DNA of 64,000 bases. Source: Polyangium sp. 15x6 (lineage in GTDB: Bacteria; Myxococcota_A; Polyangia; Polyangiales; Polyangiaceae). The notes beneath the pieces were generated by a model that did not search any database, was not told the origin of the DNA, and saw nothing but the letters and a program-made list of their open reading frames with translations. Below are positions 33,307 to 46,651 of this stretch, in pieces. The stretch covers positions 58,923-122,922 of the forward strand of contig NZ_JASBQE010000031.1 of NCBI RefSeq assembly GCF_029960785.1, written 5' to 3'. Both the position numbers and the translations under genes were made by a program. The first letter of the stretch is position 1, and every line of letters begins with the position of its first letter.

Positions 33307-34218
33307 ATGTCCCTCGATCGATACCGTCGCCCCCGGTTGATCGTCCTCCACCCCCGCTCGACCACCTACGAGGCCGCCCGTGCCATGGCCGACAACCACG
33401 TCGGCGCTGTCCTCGTCGTCGAGGATCAGCGCCTCGTCGGCATCGCGACCGACCGCGACCTCGCCCTGGACGTCGCGGCCGCCGGCCTCGACCCGCGCAC
33501 CACGTTCCTGCGCGACGTCATGAGCGACGAGGTCACCCCCGTGGACATCGACGACACGATCCAGGACGTCGTTCGTGTGATGCGCACGCACGCCTGCCGT
33601 CGCGTGCCCGTGCTCGAAGAGGGCCGGCCCGTCGGCATCGTCTCGCTCGACGATCTGCTCATCGAGCGCGCGATCGACATCGACACCGCCCGCTCGATCA
33701 TCACCGCGCAGCTCGAGGTCGCCGCGCGCTTCAAGCCGGCCGGCGCGACGAGCCCCGGAGCCGTGCCGCAAGGCCGCGGCGGCGAACGCGCTCGCCAGCG
33801 CCGCGCTGCGCGCGCGGAAAACACCTACGGGCGCCTCCTGCACGCCTGCATGCGCCAGACGGGCCTCGCCACGCGCGAGCAGGCCGAGCGGGCGCTGCTC
33901 ATCGTGCTCGGAAACCTCTGCAGCCGCCTCACGGAGGACGAGGCGCAGCACCTGCTCGCGCAGCTCCCGTCGAAGCTCGTCCCGCAGCTCGACGCGACGA
34001 TCGGCGGCTCGGACAAGAGCATCACGCCCGACACGATCGAGGCCGAGCTCCGCCGCGCGCTGCAGCTCTCGCCCGAGGCCGCGACGGACGTGCTCTACGC
34101 GACGTGCGAGGTCATCGCCGACAGCGTCTCGGCGGGCGAGATCGAGGACGTGCGCTCCGAGCTGCCGGCCGCGATGAAGGACCTCTTCCCGCCGATGCCG
34201 TATCGCCGCGCGGGCTAG
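33307..34218 (+). CDS. CBS-domain pair fused to a DUF2267-like helical domain
   Basis: This 303-residue protein has two CBS motifs (residues ~12-60 and ~72-125: [50 protein letters not shown]), which usually sense adenine nucleotides. The C-terminal half ([52 protein letters not shown]) resembles DUF2267, a family often paired with CBS domains. GAGGAG lies 6 bases before the ATG. The stop overlaps that of the opposite PilT-like gene by 4 bases. A stress- or energy-sensing role is inference. Confidence 0.87.
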   Translation: MSLDRYRRPRLIVLHPRSTTYEAARAMADNHVGAVLVVEDQRLVGIATDRDLALDVAAAGLDPRTTFLRDVMSDEVTPVDIDDTIQDVVRVMRTHACRRVPVLEEGRPVGIVSLDDLLIERAIDIDTARSIITAQLEVAARFKPAGATSPGAVPQGRGGERARQRRAARAENTYGRLLHACMRQTGLATREQAERALLIVLGNLCSRLTEDEAQHLLAQLPSKLVPQLDATIGGSDKSITPDTIEAELRRALQLSPEAATDVLYATCEVIADSVSAGEIEDVRSELPAAMKDLFPPMPYRRAG

Positions 34219-35291
34219 AACTGCGTCGCTGCGCGTGCGACGTCCGCGTCCACGAGCCCCTCGGCGACGAGGCGCTCGATGTGCATCGCGAACGTCTGCA
34301 TCCCGTAGGGCGTCACGCCCTTCTCCATCAGCTCGCGGAGCGAGGGGTTGCCCTCGGGGTGCTTGATCGCGGCGCGCACCGTGCCCGTCGCGACGAGCAC
34401 CTCCGACGCGAGCACGAGCCCGCCGCCTTCACGCCGCGGCAGGAGGCGCTGCGCCACGATCCCCTGCAGACACTCGCTCAGCCGGTCGCGTGTCTCCTGC
34501 GGCGTCGAGCTCATCGACAGGAGCCGGCCCACGGTCCGGCCGACGTCGGGCGTGTGCAGCGACGAGAGCACGAGGTGCCCGGTCTCGGCCGCTTGCAGCA
34601 CGACCTCCATCGTCGCCGCGTCGCGGATCTCGCCGACGAGCAGCACGTTCGGATCCTGCCGGAGCGCCGCGCGCACGCCCGACGCGAACGACTCGGTGTC
34701 GCTTCCGACCTCGCGCTGGCTCACGGTCGCGCGGCCGCTCGCGTGGACGAACTCGATCGGATCTTCGATGGTGACCAGGTGCTTCGGGTACGTCTCGACG
34801 ATGTGCGCGAGCATCGACGCGAGCGTCGTGGTCTTGCCTTGCCCCGCGGCGCCGACGACGAGCACGAGCCCGCGGCTCTTGTCGGCCAACCCGCGCGCGG
34901 CAGGCGGCACGCCGAGCGCCTCGAACGCGAGGGTCTTGCCGGGGATCACCCGCATGACGAGGGAGATCGTCCCGCGCTGGAGGTAGACGTGGACGCGGAA
35001 GCGCCCGAGGCCTTCGATCTCGTAGGAGACATCGACCTCGCGGAGGGATCCGAGCGCGCCGAGGACCGAGGGGCGCCGGGCGAGCACGAGCCTGGCGACG
35101 GCCTCGGTGTCCTCGGGCAGGAGGGGCTCGGCGCGGAAGTAGACGATGTCGCCGTGGACCCGGGCCCCGGGCGGCTGCCCCACGCGCAGGTGGATGTCGC
35201 TCGCCTGGGCCGCTTGCGCCTTGGCCAGGATCTGGTGGAGGAACGCCTCGCTCGCGTAGGGGGTGGTCACGGGGGCGTCACGGTAACGCAT
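34215..35291 (-). CDS. PilT-like type IV pilus retraction ATPase, stand-alone
   Basis: This 358-residue secretion-ATPase-family protein has the PilT layout: N-terminal PAS-like domain (ASDIHLRVGQPPGARVHGDIVYF), Walker A, Asp box TIEDPIEFVH, Walker B LLVGEIRD and His box AAETGHLVLSSLHT. The Walker A reads GAAGQGKTTT (147-156) instead of the usual GPTGSGKSTT, yet keeps GKT and should bind ATP. It lacks the complete set of PilT C-terminal AIRNLI-type residues (here AIKHPEGNPSLRELMEKG). Myxobacteria encode several PilT paralogues, and no pil genes are adjacent here. Start at 35291 gives the normal N terminus. Confidence 0.87.
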   Translation of the reverse strand: MRYRDAPVTTPYASEAFLHQILAKAQAAQASDIHLRVGQPPGARVHGDIVYFRAEPLLPEDTEAVARLVLARRPSVLGALGSLREVDVSYEIEGLGRFRVHVYLQRGTISLVMRVIPGKTLAFEALGVPPAARGLADKSRGLVLVVGAAGQGKTTTLASMLAHIVETYPKHLVTIEDPIEFVHASGRATVSQREVGSDTESFASGVRAALRQDPNVLLVGEIRDAATMEVVLQAAETGHLVLSSLHTPDVGRTVGRLLSMSSTPQETRDRLSECLQGIVAQRLLPRREGGGLVLASEVLVATGTVRAAIKHPEGNPSLRELMEKGVTPYGMQTFAMHIERLVAEGLVDADVARAATQF

Positions 35292-35467
35292 GAGTCCCTC
35301 GAAGCGCGAGGCGCACCCTGCGACGGTGGCGCAGGCTACCCGCGCGGAAGCCACCTCCAGGCCGAAAGCTCGTACTTGACCCCTTCTCGAAGACCTCCCG
35401 TAGGTCATCGGCGCGATATCGATGCCGACACGCGGACCTTCCCGAGCCTTCCGGCTGGGGGTCGATA

Positions 35468-35678
35468 TCGGCTTGCCGACCTCGCAGGGGTCCCCGGCTG
35501 GGGATTGATGTCGGCTTGCCTACCTCGCAGGGGTCTCCGGCTGGGGATTGATGTCGGCTTGCCTACCTCACAGGGGTCTCCGGCTGGGGATTGATGTCGG
35601 CTTGCCTACCTCACAGGGGTCTCCGGCTGGGGATTGATGTCGGCTTGCCTACCTCACAGGGGTCCCCGGCTGGGGGTC
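35468..35678. repeat. 43-bp tandem repeat, five copies
   Basis: Copies begin at 35468, 35511, 35554, 35597 and 35640 (the last slightly short). They share TCGGCTTGCCTACCTC and CAGGGGTCTCCGGCTGGGG halves; a decayed half unit precedes at 35444. Copies differ by one to four bases. It lies in the 530-bp gap upstream of the PilT-like gene; the remainder of that gap (35679-35822) holds no gene. Confidence 0.9.
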
Positions 35679-35822
35679 AGGTCGGCGCGTTCGCGGTAAG
35701 GAGTCGCGGGCGGTATCTCCTCGCCTCTTTCGGGGTTCGCCGGGGACATCCGTGTGCTGGAGTTCAGCAAGCTCATCCGGGCCCATTGAGCGGGCCCAGC
35801 GCAGCACGCCCGCGCACGACGC

Positions 35823-37334
35823 CTACGCCCGCCGCCTCCGCCAGGCCATCGCCGCCATCCCTGCCAGAAGCCCACCCATCCACGCCGCGCCCGTCGTTCG
35901 TCCGGGCCCGACCGCGCACGCAATGCCAGCGGCATTCTCCTCGGCGCCTACCGGGTCCGCGTCCGCTTCCGCCTCCGCTCCTGCCTCCGCTTCCACTTCC
36001 GCCTCCGCCTCCGTTTCCGCCTCTTCCTTGACGCCCCCGAGCCCTGCCCCCTCGTACGCGCCGATATCGATCGCCCCCGCCGCGGCCCGACCGAGCAGCC
36101 CCGCGTCCGTCACGATCTTTTTGGCCGGCGGCACGAACAGCGGCGTCGCGAGCGGCGACGGGAAGGGATACCCCGCCGGGCTTGCCGGCGCGGCGGCGCC
36201 CGCGTCCCGGAGGGGGCTATCTGCCGCGGGGCGCAGGTCGAACGCCGCGAGGTCCACGAACTTCGGATTGCTCCCCTGAATCGTCCCCTGCCATTGCGAC
36301 GGCACCGTGCTCCCCTGCGGCACCCAGTTGTTCCGTCCCCCGATCACCGCCTTGCCTGCCGCCCACGCCACGTCCGTGAGCTTCAGGATCGTGACCGCGC
36401 CTCCCCCGACCCGGTAAAACGCGTTGTTGTGCATCTCGATGCTCTCGATGCCCCAGAAAATCTCCACCACCGGCTTCGCGTTCTGCGGGAGGAGGAACGT
36501 GTTGTTCACGAAGCGATATCGCCCGTTCGTCGACCCGCCCGTCGCGTCGCTCCCGAGCCGCACCGTGTAAAACGTCCCCGTCTTGCGGAAGACGTTCCCC
36601 ACGATGTCGCCGTCCTCGCGCGCCACATCCTCGGCCTCGCCGTCCGGCGCCACGAGCTCGAGCTCCCGGTAATAGGCGCCCTCGATCCAGTTGTAATAAA
36701 TCTCGTTCCGCTCGGCCCGGCTCTTCACCGCGTGGCCGCCGAGGCCGTCGTGCACGAAGCAATGCTGCATCCGGAACACGGCGCCGGGATGGGTGTTCTC
36801 GTCCGTGTCCATGTAAATGGGGTGGCGCTTGTCGCCGAGGCCCGCCTTGTAGACCTCGACGTATTCGAGCGTCAGCGAGCCGGAGCCGTCCATCGCGCCG
36901 AGGATGCCGTGCGAAGGGCAATCGTGGACCGCCGTGTCCCGGATCGTGACGTCGTGCCCGCGGTGGAAGACACACCGCGAGCTGCCGCCCACCACCTCGA
37001 AGCCCTCGATCACGTAATGGTTCGCCCCGACCTCGAGCGTGTTCGTCCCGCCCGAGAGCACCGGGCGCTTGCCGGCCGCCCGCACGCCGCGAATCGTGAT
37101 CTTGTTCGAAGCCGTGCCCGATTTCGTGAGCTTGACGTCGCCCGCGTACGTCGTGTTCCCGGAGACCTCCACCACGTCGCCCGGCTGCAAAAGCGACGCC
37201 ACCGTTTTCAGGCTCGCATGGGGTTTGCCCGGCCCGACCTGGTATGTCGTGGCAAACGCGCTCGACGAAAGGAAGAGCGTCGCCCCGAAAACCCCCGCCA
37301 CGGCCCCACGGTGAATGGTCGATCCGTTTACCAT
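35823..37334 (-). CDS. Secreted parallel beta-helix protein with MYXO-CTERM-like anchor
   Basis: This 503-residue protein starts MVNGSTIHRGAVAGVFGATLFLSSSAFATTYQVGPGKPHASL, a signal peptide followed by the usual DUF1565-type entry of right-handed beta-helix proteins. Repeating strands (KITIRGVRAAGKRPVLSGG, HYVIEGFEVVGGSSRCVFHRGHDVTIRDTAVHDCPSHGIL, FRMQHCFVHDGLGGHAVKS) run to ~430. A Glu/Ala repeat linker (EEAETEAEAEVEAEAGAEAEAD) leads to a Cys, a hydrophobic helix (AAWMGGLLAGMAAMAW) and a final RRRR cluster, the form of MYXO-CTERM sorting tails. It may be a polysaccharide lyase or surface adhesin; active residues are not evident. Confidence 0.85.
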   Translation of the reverse strand: MVNGSTIHRGAVAGVFGATLFLSSSAFATTYQVGPGKPHASLKTVASLLQPGDVVEVSGNTTYAGDVKLTKSGTASNKITIRGVRAAGKRPVLSGGTNTLEVGANHYVIEGFEVVGGSSRCVFHRGHDVTIRDTAVHDCPSHGILGAMDGSGSLTLEYVEVYKAGLGDKRHPIYMDTDENTHPGAVFRMQHCFVHDGLGGHAVKSRAERNEIYYNWIEGAYYRELELVAPDGEAEDVAREDGDIVGNVFRKTGTFYTVRLGSDATGGSTNGRYRFVNNTFLLPQNAKPVVEIFWGIESIEMHNNAFYRVGGGAVTILKLTDVAWAAGKAVIGGRNNWVPQGSTVPSQWQGTIQGSNPKFVDLAAFDLRPAADSPLRDAGAAAPASPAGYPFPSPLATPLFVPPAKKIVTDAGLLGRAAAGAIDIGAYEGAGLGGVKEEAETEAEAEVEAEAGAEAEADADPVGAEENAAGIACAVGPGRTTGAAWMGGLLAGMAAMAWRRRRA

Positions 37335-37487
37335 GAACGGAGCTTCGCCCGGCAAACGTGGCGCACTCAAGCAATACCAGCACCGATATCGGCCGCGGAG
37401 CTGCCAGAAATGTGCTTGACCCACGAAATGGAAAGCCCGATCGGCGCGCCAAACCTGGGCGCTCCCGATGTTCCAGCCTTTTTCGAT

Positions 37488-38120
37488 TCAGGGAGGATCG
37501 AGATCGCTCGGGATCTTCGCCGGGTCGACGAGCTTCTTCTCCGCGAGCGCCCGCGCCGCCGAGACCGCGAGCGCCCGGTGTTCCCGCGGGAGCGCGGTGT
37601 TCGTCGCGATCGTGACCACGGCCGCGGCCGCCTCCGCGGCGCCCTCCGGATCGAGCGGCTCCCGCGCGGTCGCAGGCCGGCCCGCCACGCCGAGGAGGGC
37701 TTCGAGCGTGGGCCCGCGCTCCTCGTCCGCGGCCGCGAGCGCCCGCTTCCCGAGCACGCCGAGCGCGAGATCCGCGTCGTCCGCGAGCGGCAAAGCGAGG
37801 AGCGCCGTCTTCGTGATCGCCCCGCCATCCCCGAGCGCGTCCACGAGCCCCGCCGCGCCGAGCGTGTCCGCGAGCGCCTGAAGCCCCGCCGGATCGTCAT
37901 CCATCGCCCGCTGCCACCGCGGATCGTCGAGCCGCGCGCTCCTCCGCGGCGGCGCGTTCGCCGAAGCCTGTGCCCCCGACGCCGCCGCCTCGGTCGCTCC
38001 CGGCGAACCCAAAGGCGGCGAGGAGACCTCCGACGGCGCGGAGCCGCGGCTGCACGCGGCGAGCGTCGCCACGAAAAGCACGGTCCACGTTCTCCTCGGA
38101 TGCGCGTTCGAGTCCGGCAT
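37488..38120 (-). CDS. Hypothetical lipoprotein with Ala-rich helical body
   Basis: The 210-residue product has the signal MPDSNAHPRRTWTVLFVATLAACSRGS with lipobox LAAC. After a Ser/Ala/Pro-rich linker it is Ala/Leu-rich helical (WQRAMDDDPAGLQALADTLGAAGLVDALG; ALLALPLADDADLALGVLGKRALAAADEE), like HEAT-type repeats. Function unknown. It is separated by 59 bases from the next minus gene and by 153 bases from the beta-helix gene. Confidence 0.68.
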   Translation of the reverse strand: MPDSNAHPRRTWTVLFVATLAACSRGSAPSEVSSPPLGSPGATEAAASGAQASANAPPRRSARLDDPRWQRAMDDDPAGLQALADTLGAAGLVDALGDGGAITKTALLALPLADDADLALGVLGKRALAAADEERGPTLEALLGVAGRPATAREPLDPEGAAEAAAAVVTIATNTALPREHRALAVSAARALAEKKLVDPAKIPSDLDPP

Positions 38121-38179
38121 GGCCCCGGCGGCTTACCGCGCCTCGAAGGTCCTGCCAAGCGTCCCCGTGGGGGAGCCGG

Positions 38180-38818
38180 TCAGCTACGCGCGCGCTTCGG
38201 CGAATACACTTCCCGATTCCGCGCGTCGGCGATCCCGAGGAGCGTGTCGCCGTCGAAGCGCGCGATGTACCCGACGGGCAGCGCCAGCACATCGAGCAGC
38301 CGCTCGCGGCCGAGCCGCACGAGCCCGCAGCTCATGAAGCCCGCGAGCTCCTCGGCCGATGGTTTTCCCTTGGCATCCGCGCGGCCCATGTACCAGCCGG
38401 AGTCCCCGCCCTTCGCGAGCCCCGTCCGATGCAGAACCACCTCGCGGGCGCGCAGCGCCGCGCGATCCGCGACGATCTTGTCGTCGAAGCGGCACCCGTC
38501 GGGCTTGACGCCGAGCATCTTCACGAGCCCCACCTGCCGCGCCACGACGCGGAGCGACGCCGTCACGTCGGGCCGGAATTGCCGCGGATCCTCGTCGAAG
38601 TCGGGCTCGCACACGAGGAGCTGGCCCTCGCGCCGCTCGAGCCGGTAGGCGGCCCAGCCGAACACGACCACCGCGCCTGCGAGCCCCGGCTTTCGTCCGG
38701 CGAGCGGGCCGAACCCCCGGTCGATCATCGTGCGCGCTTCGAGCGCCTGCTCCGGCGCGCACCGAGCCACGACCGTCTCGCCTGCGATCTCTGCCGCGAC
38801 TTCGAGATAACGTCCCAC
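38180..38818 (-). CDS. Hypothetical protein, possibly of the DUF2185/Imm33 type
   Basis: This 212-residue soluble protein starts VGRYLEVAAEIAGETVVARCAPEQALEARTMIDRGFG. The C-terminal part (GLAKGGDSGWYMGRADAKGKPSAEELAGFMSCGLVRLGRERLLDVLALPVGYIARFDGD) resembles immunity-type DUF2185 proteins in its GWYMG and Y-x-A-x-F pattern; that resemblance is weak and from memory. GTG at 38818 is the start, with GGAGG 7 bases upstream. The frame extends open beyond it only as shadow coding. No toxin gene is adjacent. Confidence 0.7.
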   Translation of the reverse strand: MGRYLEVAAEIAGETVVARCAPEQALEARTMIDRGFGPLAGRKPGLAGAVVVFGWAAYRLERREGQLLVCEPDFDEDPRQFRPDVTASLRVVARQVGLVKMLGVKPDGCRFDDKIVADRAALRAREVVLHRTGLAKGGDSGWYMGRADAKGKPSAEELAGFMSCGLVRLGRERLLDVLALPVGYIARFDGDTLLGIADARNREVYSPKRARS

Positions 38819-38974
38819 CGGCTGCCCTCCGCGCCCCTTCGGGCGGCGCGAGTCTGCGCCTCTCGTCGTCCGCTTCGCAAGCCCGGCGAGGCCTCGATCG
38901 GCAGTCTTTCGCCGCCGCGCTCGCTCGATCGTCCTGCCGAACCGACGGCGCGCGTGGCAAGGTGGGGCCGCCGA

Positions 38975-39757
38975 ATGCTCTATCCGATCGTCCTCACGCT
39001 CCATTCCTGGCTTCGCTGGATCGTCCTCGGGCTCGGCCTCGGCGTCACCGTCACGTCGGCTCGCGCGCGCGGGCGATCCGGCACGTACGAGCGTTCCCAC
39101 GACCGGCTCGGGCTCTTCTTCGTCGCCGCGCTCGATCTCCAGCTCACGCTCGGCCTCGTGATGTATCTGTGGCTGAGCCCCATCACGCGCCTCGCGTTCC
39201 AGGATCCCGGCGGCGCGATGCGCACCTCGGCGCTCCGGTTTTTCCTCGTGGAGCACGTGTTCTCGATGGTGCTCGCGCTCGCCTGCGCCCACGTCGGCCG
39301 CGTGCGCGTGCGGCGAAGCACGAGCGACGCGGACAAACACAAGCGCGCGGCGTGGGGCGCGGGGCTCGCCCTCGTGTGCATTCTCGTGGGGATCCCCTGG
39401 CCGTTCATGCCTTATGCCCGCCCGCTCGCGCGGCTCTCGGTGGAAGAAGCGCCGCGGCAGGAGCTCTCGGGCGCGGCGCTCGAAGAGACGCGCAAGCTCT
39501 ACGAGTCTCGATGTGGTCCTTGCCACGGCGCAAACGGGCGCGGCGACGGCCCGGCCGCGGTGAACCTCGTGCCGAGGCCGCGTGATTTCGGCGACCCGCA
39601 ATGGCAAACCGCCACGAAGGACGAATCGATCGAGCGCATCATCCGCGAGGGCGGCCGCCCCGTGGGCAAGAGCATGATGATGCCCGCGAACCCGGATCTC
39701 GACGAGGCAACCGTGAAAGCGCTCCGGGCCTACATCCGCCGCATGAGCCGCCACTGA
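38975..39757 (+). CDS. Membrane protein with C-terminal cytochrome c domain
   Basis: The 260-residue protein has four transmembrane helices (MLYPIVLTLHSWLRWIVLGLGLGVTV; LGLFFVAALDLQLTLGLVMYLWL; FFLVEHVFSMVLALACAHV; WGAGLALVCILVGIPWPF), then a periplasmic class I cytochrome c with heme motif CGPCH (180-184) and the GKSMMMP sixth-ligand region. The membrane half resembles small cytochrome-like proteins common in Bacteroidetes and myxobacteria. It may carry electrons to or from the quinone pool. No other respiratory gene is near. Confidence 0.85.
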   Translation: MLYPIVLTLHSWLRWIVLGLGLGVTVTSARARGRSGTYERSHDRLGLFFVAALDLQLTLGLVMYLWLSPITRLAFQDPGGAMRTSALRFFLVEHVFSMVLALACAHVGRVRVRRSTSDADKHKRAAWGAGLALVCILVGIPWPFMPYARPLARLSVEEAPRQELSGAALEETRKLYESRCGPCHGANGRGDGPAAVNLVPRPRDFGDPQWQTATKDESIERIIREGGRPVGKSMMMPANPDLDEATVKALRAYIRRMSRH

Positions 39758-39774
39758 GCATGGGTCTCATGTCG

Positions 39775-40095
39775 AAGCCGCTGCGCTGGGGCGTTGCCCC
39801 AGGCCCCAGCAGGGGCTGTCCGCCCCTGCACCCGGACCAGCGCAAGCGCTGGACCCGGGGTCGATGAACTGCGCTCCGCGCAGTTCATCGAACAGGCCGA
39901 GGCAAGACCGGCGGGCGACCCTGCCAAACCAAGACCGCCGTGACTGGCAACGCTGTCGCTGGTCTTGCCACCGGGCCGTTGGAAGAACCGCGCATCGCGC
40001 GGTTCTTCCACCCCGAGTCCAGCGCTTGCGCTGGTTCGGGTCGAGGGGCGAACAGCCCCCGCGGGGTCCGGGGCAGCGCCCCGGCGCGGCGGCCC
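39775..40095. repeat. Family A hairpin-rich repeat, full copy, inverse orientation
   Basis: It separates the cytochrome c gene from the opposing desaturase. The main stems are TCGATGAACTGCGC with complement, loop TCC (39861-39891), and TGGAAGAACCGCGC with complement, loop ATC (39980-40010). The second stem carries C:G at the position where the copies at 8.2 and 55.7 kb carry T:A, a compensatory change. Order of the two arms is reversed relative to those copies. Confidence 0.87.
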
Positions 40096-40098
40096 AAG

Positions 40099-41100
40099 TC
40101 AAGCCGGCTCTGCCACTTCCGCGGGAGGTGCGTCCTTCGGGTACGGCACCATCTTGCCGGCCTGCGGGTCCCAGAGCTTCAGCGAGAAGCAATGCAGGAT
40201 GTCGCGCGGCGACAGGCTCGTCTGCGGCTCGACCTGGAGCTCGGGGATCGCGGCCATCGCCTCGCGCAGCCGGTAGAACGGGATCGCCGCGTTCAGGTGG
40301 TGCACGTGGTGATAGCCGATGTCGCCCGTGAAGTAACTCATGAGGGGCCCGCAGCGCATGAAGCTCGACGACTCCACGGCCGCGCGCGCGAACGTCCACG
40401 TTTGCCGCGGCTGCATGTGCACGCCCGGGAAGTTGTGCTGCGCATAAAAGAGATACGAGCCGAGCGCGCAGGCGATGAACAGCGGGCCCACGAGCACGAG
40501 CAGCGTCATCTCCCAGCCGAAGAAATACGTGATCGTCGTGACCAGCGCCGCGTGCAGCACGAGCGCCGCCGCCGAATCCCAGTTCTCCTTGGGGTTTCGC
40601 AGGAACGCCGAGATGCACATCCCGCCGAGGAAGATCGTCACGTACCCGAAGAGGATCGTCAGCGGATGGCGAGCGAGCGCATACGCGATGCGCTTGCCGC
40701 GCGGCGCCCGCTTCCACATCTCCACCGTCATCACCGGATACGAGCCGATCTGCGCGCCCACGATCTTCGCCGTGTGCGCGTGGTGGTAGTTGTGCGTCTG
40801 TCGCCAGACCCGCGGCGGCGTCAGCACGAGCGCGCCGTAGAGGCCGAAGATCACGCTGCCCACCTTGGACTTGCGCAGGAGCGCGCCGTGATGGAAGTCG
40901 TGCGCGAGAATGAACGCGCGCACGATCACGAGGCCCTCGATCACGCTGCCGAGGATCCGGAGCGGCTTGTACGGCGCGGCCGCGGCCACGGCCGTCGCGA
41001 GCGCCAGGACCGCGAAGGTCGAGGCGACGTGGTAGACGCTGCGGGCCCGATCCTCGGAGGCAAAGGGCCGCGTGACGGCGACGAGCTCGTTTCCCTGCAT
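40099..41100 (-). CDS. Fatty acid desaturase
   Basis: The 333-residue membrane di-iron enzyme shows the three histidine boxes: HDFHHG (67-72), HNYHH (103-107) and HHVHH (264-268), with QHNFPG (221-226) between. These ligate the diiron centre that puts a double bond into acyl chains. It has about six hydrophobic segments. The resemblance is to plant/bacterial omega-3/omega-6 (DesA-type) desaturases, though the position of the double bond cannot be told. It diverges from the Sel1 lipoprotein gene; the 170-base gap holds both promoters. Confidence 0.9.
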   Translation of the reverse strand: MQGNELVAVTRPFASEDRARSVYHVASTFAVLALATAVAAAAPYKPLRILGSVIEGLVIVRAFILAHDFHHGALLRKSKVGSVIFGLYGALVLTPPRVWRQTHNYHHAHTAKIVGAQIGSYPVMTVEMWKRAPRGKRIAYALARHPLTILFGYVTIFLGGMCISAFLRNPKENWDSAAALVLHAALVTTITYFFGWEMTLLVLVGPLFIACALGSYLFYAQHNFPGVHMQPRQTWTFARAAVESSSFMRCGPLMSYFTGDIGYHHVHHLNAAIPFYRLREAMAAIPELQVEPQTSLSPRDILHCFSLKLWDPQAGKMVPYPKDAPPAEVAEPA

Positions 41101-41270
41101 GGTCCGCGAAGATGGCCGGTGAATCCGGGCGAAGAAGAAGCTTTGGTGCGCGTGCTCTTATCCAACCTCGCGCGCCGTGGCAAGGTCCGCAAGGGCTTCT
41201 TGGCTGCGCAAAAAGCTACGCGCCGAGCCTCTTGGATCCCGGACGCCTTTGGACTAGCCCCGACGCTGCC

Positions 41271-42530
41271 ATGCGCTCTGCCCTCCTCGCCCTCCCCGCC
41301 GCGGCGCTCCTCGGCTGCGCGACACAGGTAGTCCCGAATCCGGCTGATCCGGCCGCCCTCGCCGCCGCGACTCCCCAGACGCTCCGCGCGCGTTGCATCG
41401 AGGGCGACGGACCGAGCTGCACCGAGCTCGGCATCCGCGTCGAGCGCGGAATGCCGAGCGGCCGCGAGACGGCCGCGTCCTTCTACGAAAAAGGCTGCGA
41501 CTACGGCGACGCGAACGGCTGCAACGACCTCGGCTGGCTCCTCCACAATGGCAAAGGCGTGCCCGTCGATCTGGCGCGCGCGGGGCAGGTCTATGCACGC
41601 GGGTGCGACCTCGGCAGCGCCCGGGCCTGCACGAACCTCGGCAACCTCTACGAGGACGGGCTCGGCGTGCCCATGGATGTCTTCCAGGCGCGCGAGCTCT
41701 ACCGCAAGGCGTGCAAGCTCGGCTTCGGCATCGGCTGCCGCAACGAGGGCCTGCTCCTCGAAAACGGAAACGGGGGCCTCACGCCCACGTCCCCTGAGAG
41801 CGCGCGCGTGGCCTACGATCGCGGCTGCAGCCTCGGCGACGCCGGCGCGTGCGTGAACCTCGGCAACCTCGTGCGCGAGGGGCGCGGCGGCCCCGTCGAC
41901 TTCACCCGCGCGCACGCGCTCTTCACGCAGGCCTGCGGCGGCGGCGATCTGCTCGGCTGCAACAACCTCGGATTCCTCTACGACAAGGGGCTCGGGGTCG
42001 CGCCGGACATGTGCAAGGCCGTCGCCGAGTACAAGCACGCCTGCGCGGGCGGCGAGCCGCTCGGGTGCACGAACCTCGGCAATGCGTACACGGAAGGCTC
42101 CTGCCTGCCCAAGGACGTGCGCCGAGGCCTCGCCCTGCACACCAGCGCCTGCGATCAGAAAGAGCCCCTCGGCTGCAACAACCTCGCCGTCTTCCTCGAG
42201 CGTGGCGAGGAGGTCCGGCGGGACCTGAGCCGAGCGCTCGGGCTTTACCACTCCGCCTGCGACCAGAAGGAGCCGCTCGCCTGCCACAACCTCGCCCGCC
42301 TGTACGAGCGCGGAGAGTTGCTCCCGCGGGACCTCGACCTCGCGGCGAGTCACTACCGGATCGCCTGCGAGAGGGCCCATGGCAAGTCCTGCGCGGCCCT
42401 CGCCCGGATGCACCACGAGAGCCTGGGTCGCCTCGCGCCGGACCCGGAGGAGGAGCGCAGGCTGCGCGCGCGCGCCTGCCAGCAGGGATTCGTCGAGGCT
42501 TGCGAGAGGCCAGGGACCACGCCGCCGTAA
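41271..42530 (+). CDS. Sel1-repeat lipoprotein
   Basis: The 419-residue product begins MRSALLALPAAALLGCATQ, lipobox LLGC. The rest is ten or so Sel1-like TPR repeats of ~36 residues built on the motif GCxxGxxxGCxNLGxLYxxGxGVPxD (for example YARGCDLGSARACTNLGNLYEDGLGVPMD). Each repeat carries a cysteine pair at matching positions, as in beta-lactamase HcpC-type proteins where helix pairs are linked by disulfides. It is likely an outer-membrane or periplasmic scaffold. It precedes the kinase by 74 bases on the same strand. Confidence 0.92.
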   Translation: MRSALLALPAAALLGCATQVVPNPADPAALAAATPQTLRARCIEGDGPSCTELGIRVERGMPSGRETAASFYEKGCDYGDANGCNDLGWLLHNGKGVPVDLARAGQVYARGCDLGSARACTNLGNLYEDGLGVPMDVFQARELYRKACKLGFGIGCRNEGLLLENGNGGLTPTSPESARVAYDRGCSLGDAGACVNLGNLVREGRGGPVDFTRAHALFTQACGGGDLLGCNNLGFLYDKGLGVAPDMCKAVAEYKHACAGGEPLGCTNLGNAYTEGSCLPKDVRRGLALHTSACDQKEPLGCNNLAVFLERGEEVRRDLSRALGLYHSACDQKEPLACHNLARLYERGELLPRDLDLAASHYRIACERAHGKSCAALARMHHESLGRLAPDPEEERRLRARACQQGFVEACERPGTTPP

Positions 42531-42604
42531 AATCCGTCTCCGCGGTGAAGCCGCCCGCGTCCCTCTTGCGCTCCTCCCCCACCGCTGGTGCATCCTCGTG
42601 AGCA

Positions 42605-46631
<4,027 letters not shown>

Positions 46632-46651
<20 letters not shown>

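Noticed and set aside
33300..35594. 764-codon plus-strand frame over the CBS and PilT genes
   Set aside because: It is out of frame with the CBS gene and antisense to PilT, with Arg/Pro-rich composition and no domain.
38819..39754. N-terminal extension of the 38.2-kb minus gene across the cytochrome c gene
   Set aside because: The extension is antisense to a gene with a clear heme motif and four membrane helices; GTG at 38818 has a good ribosome site.
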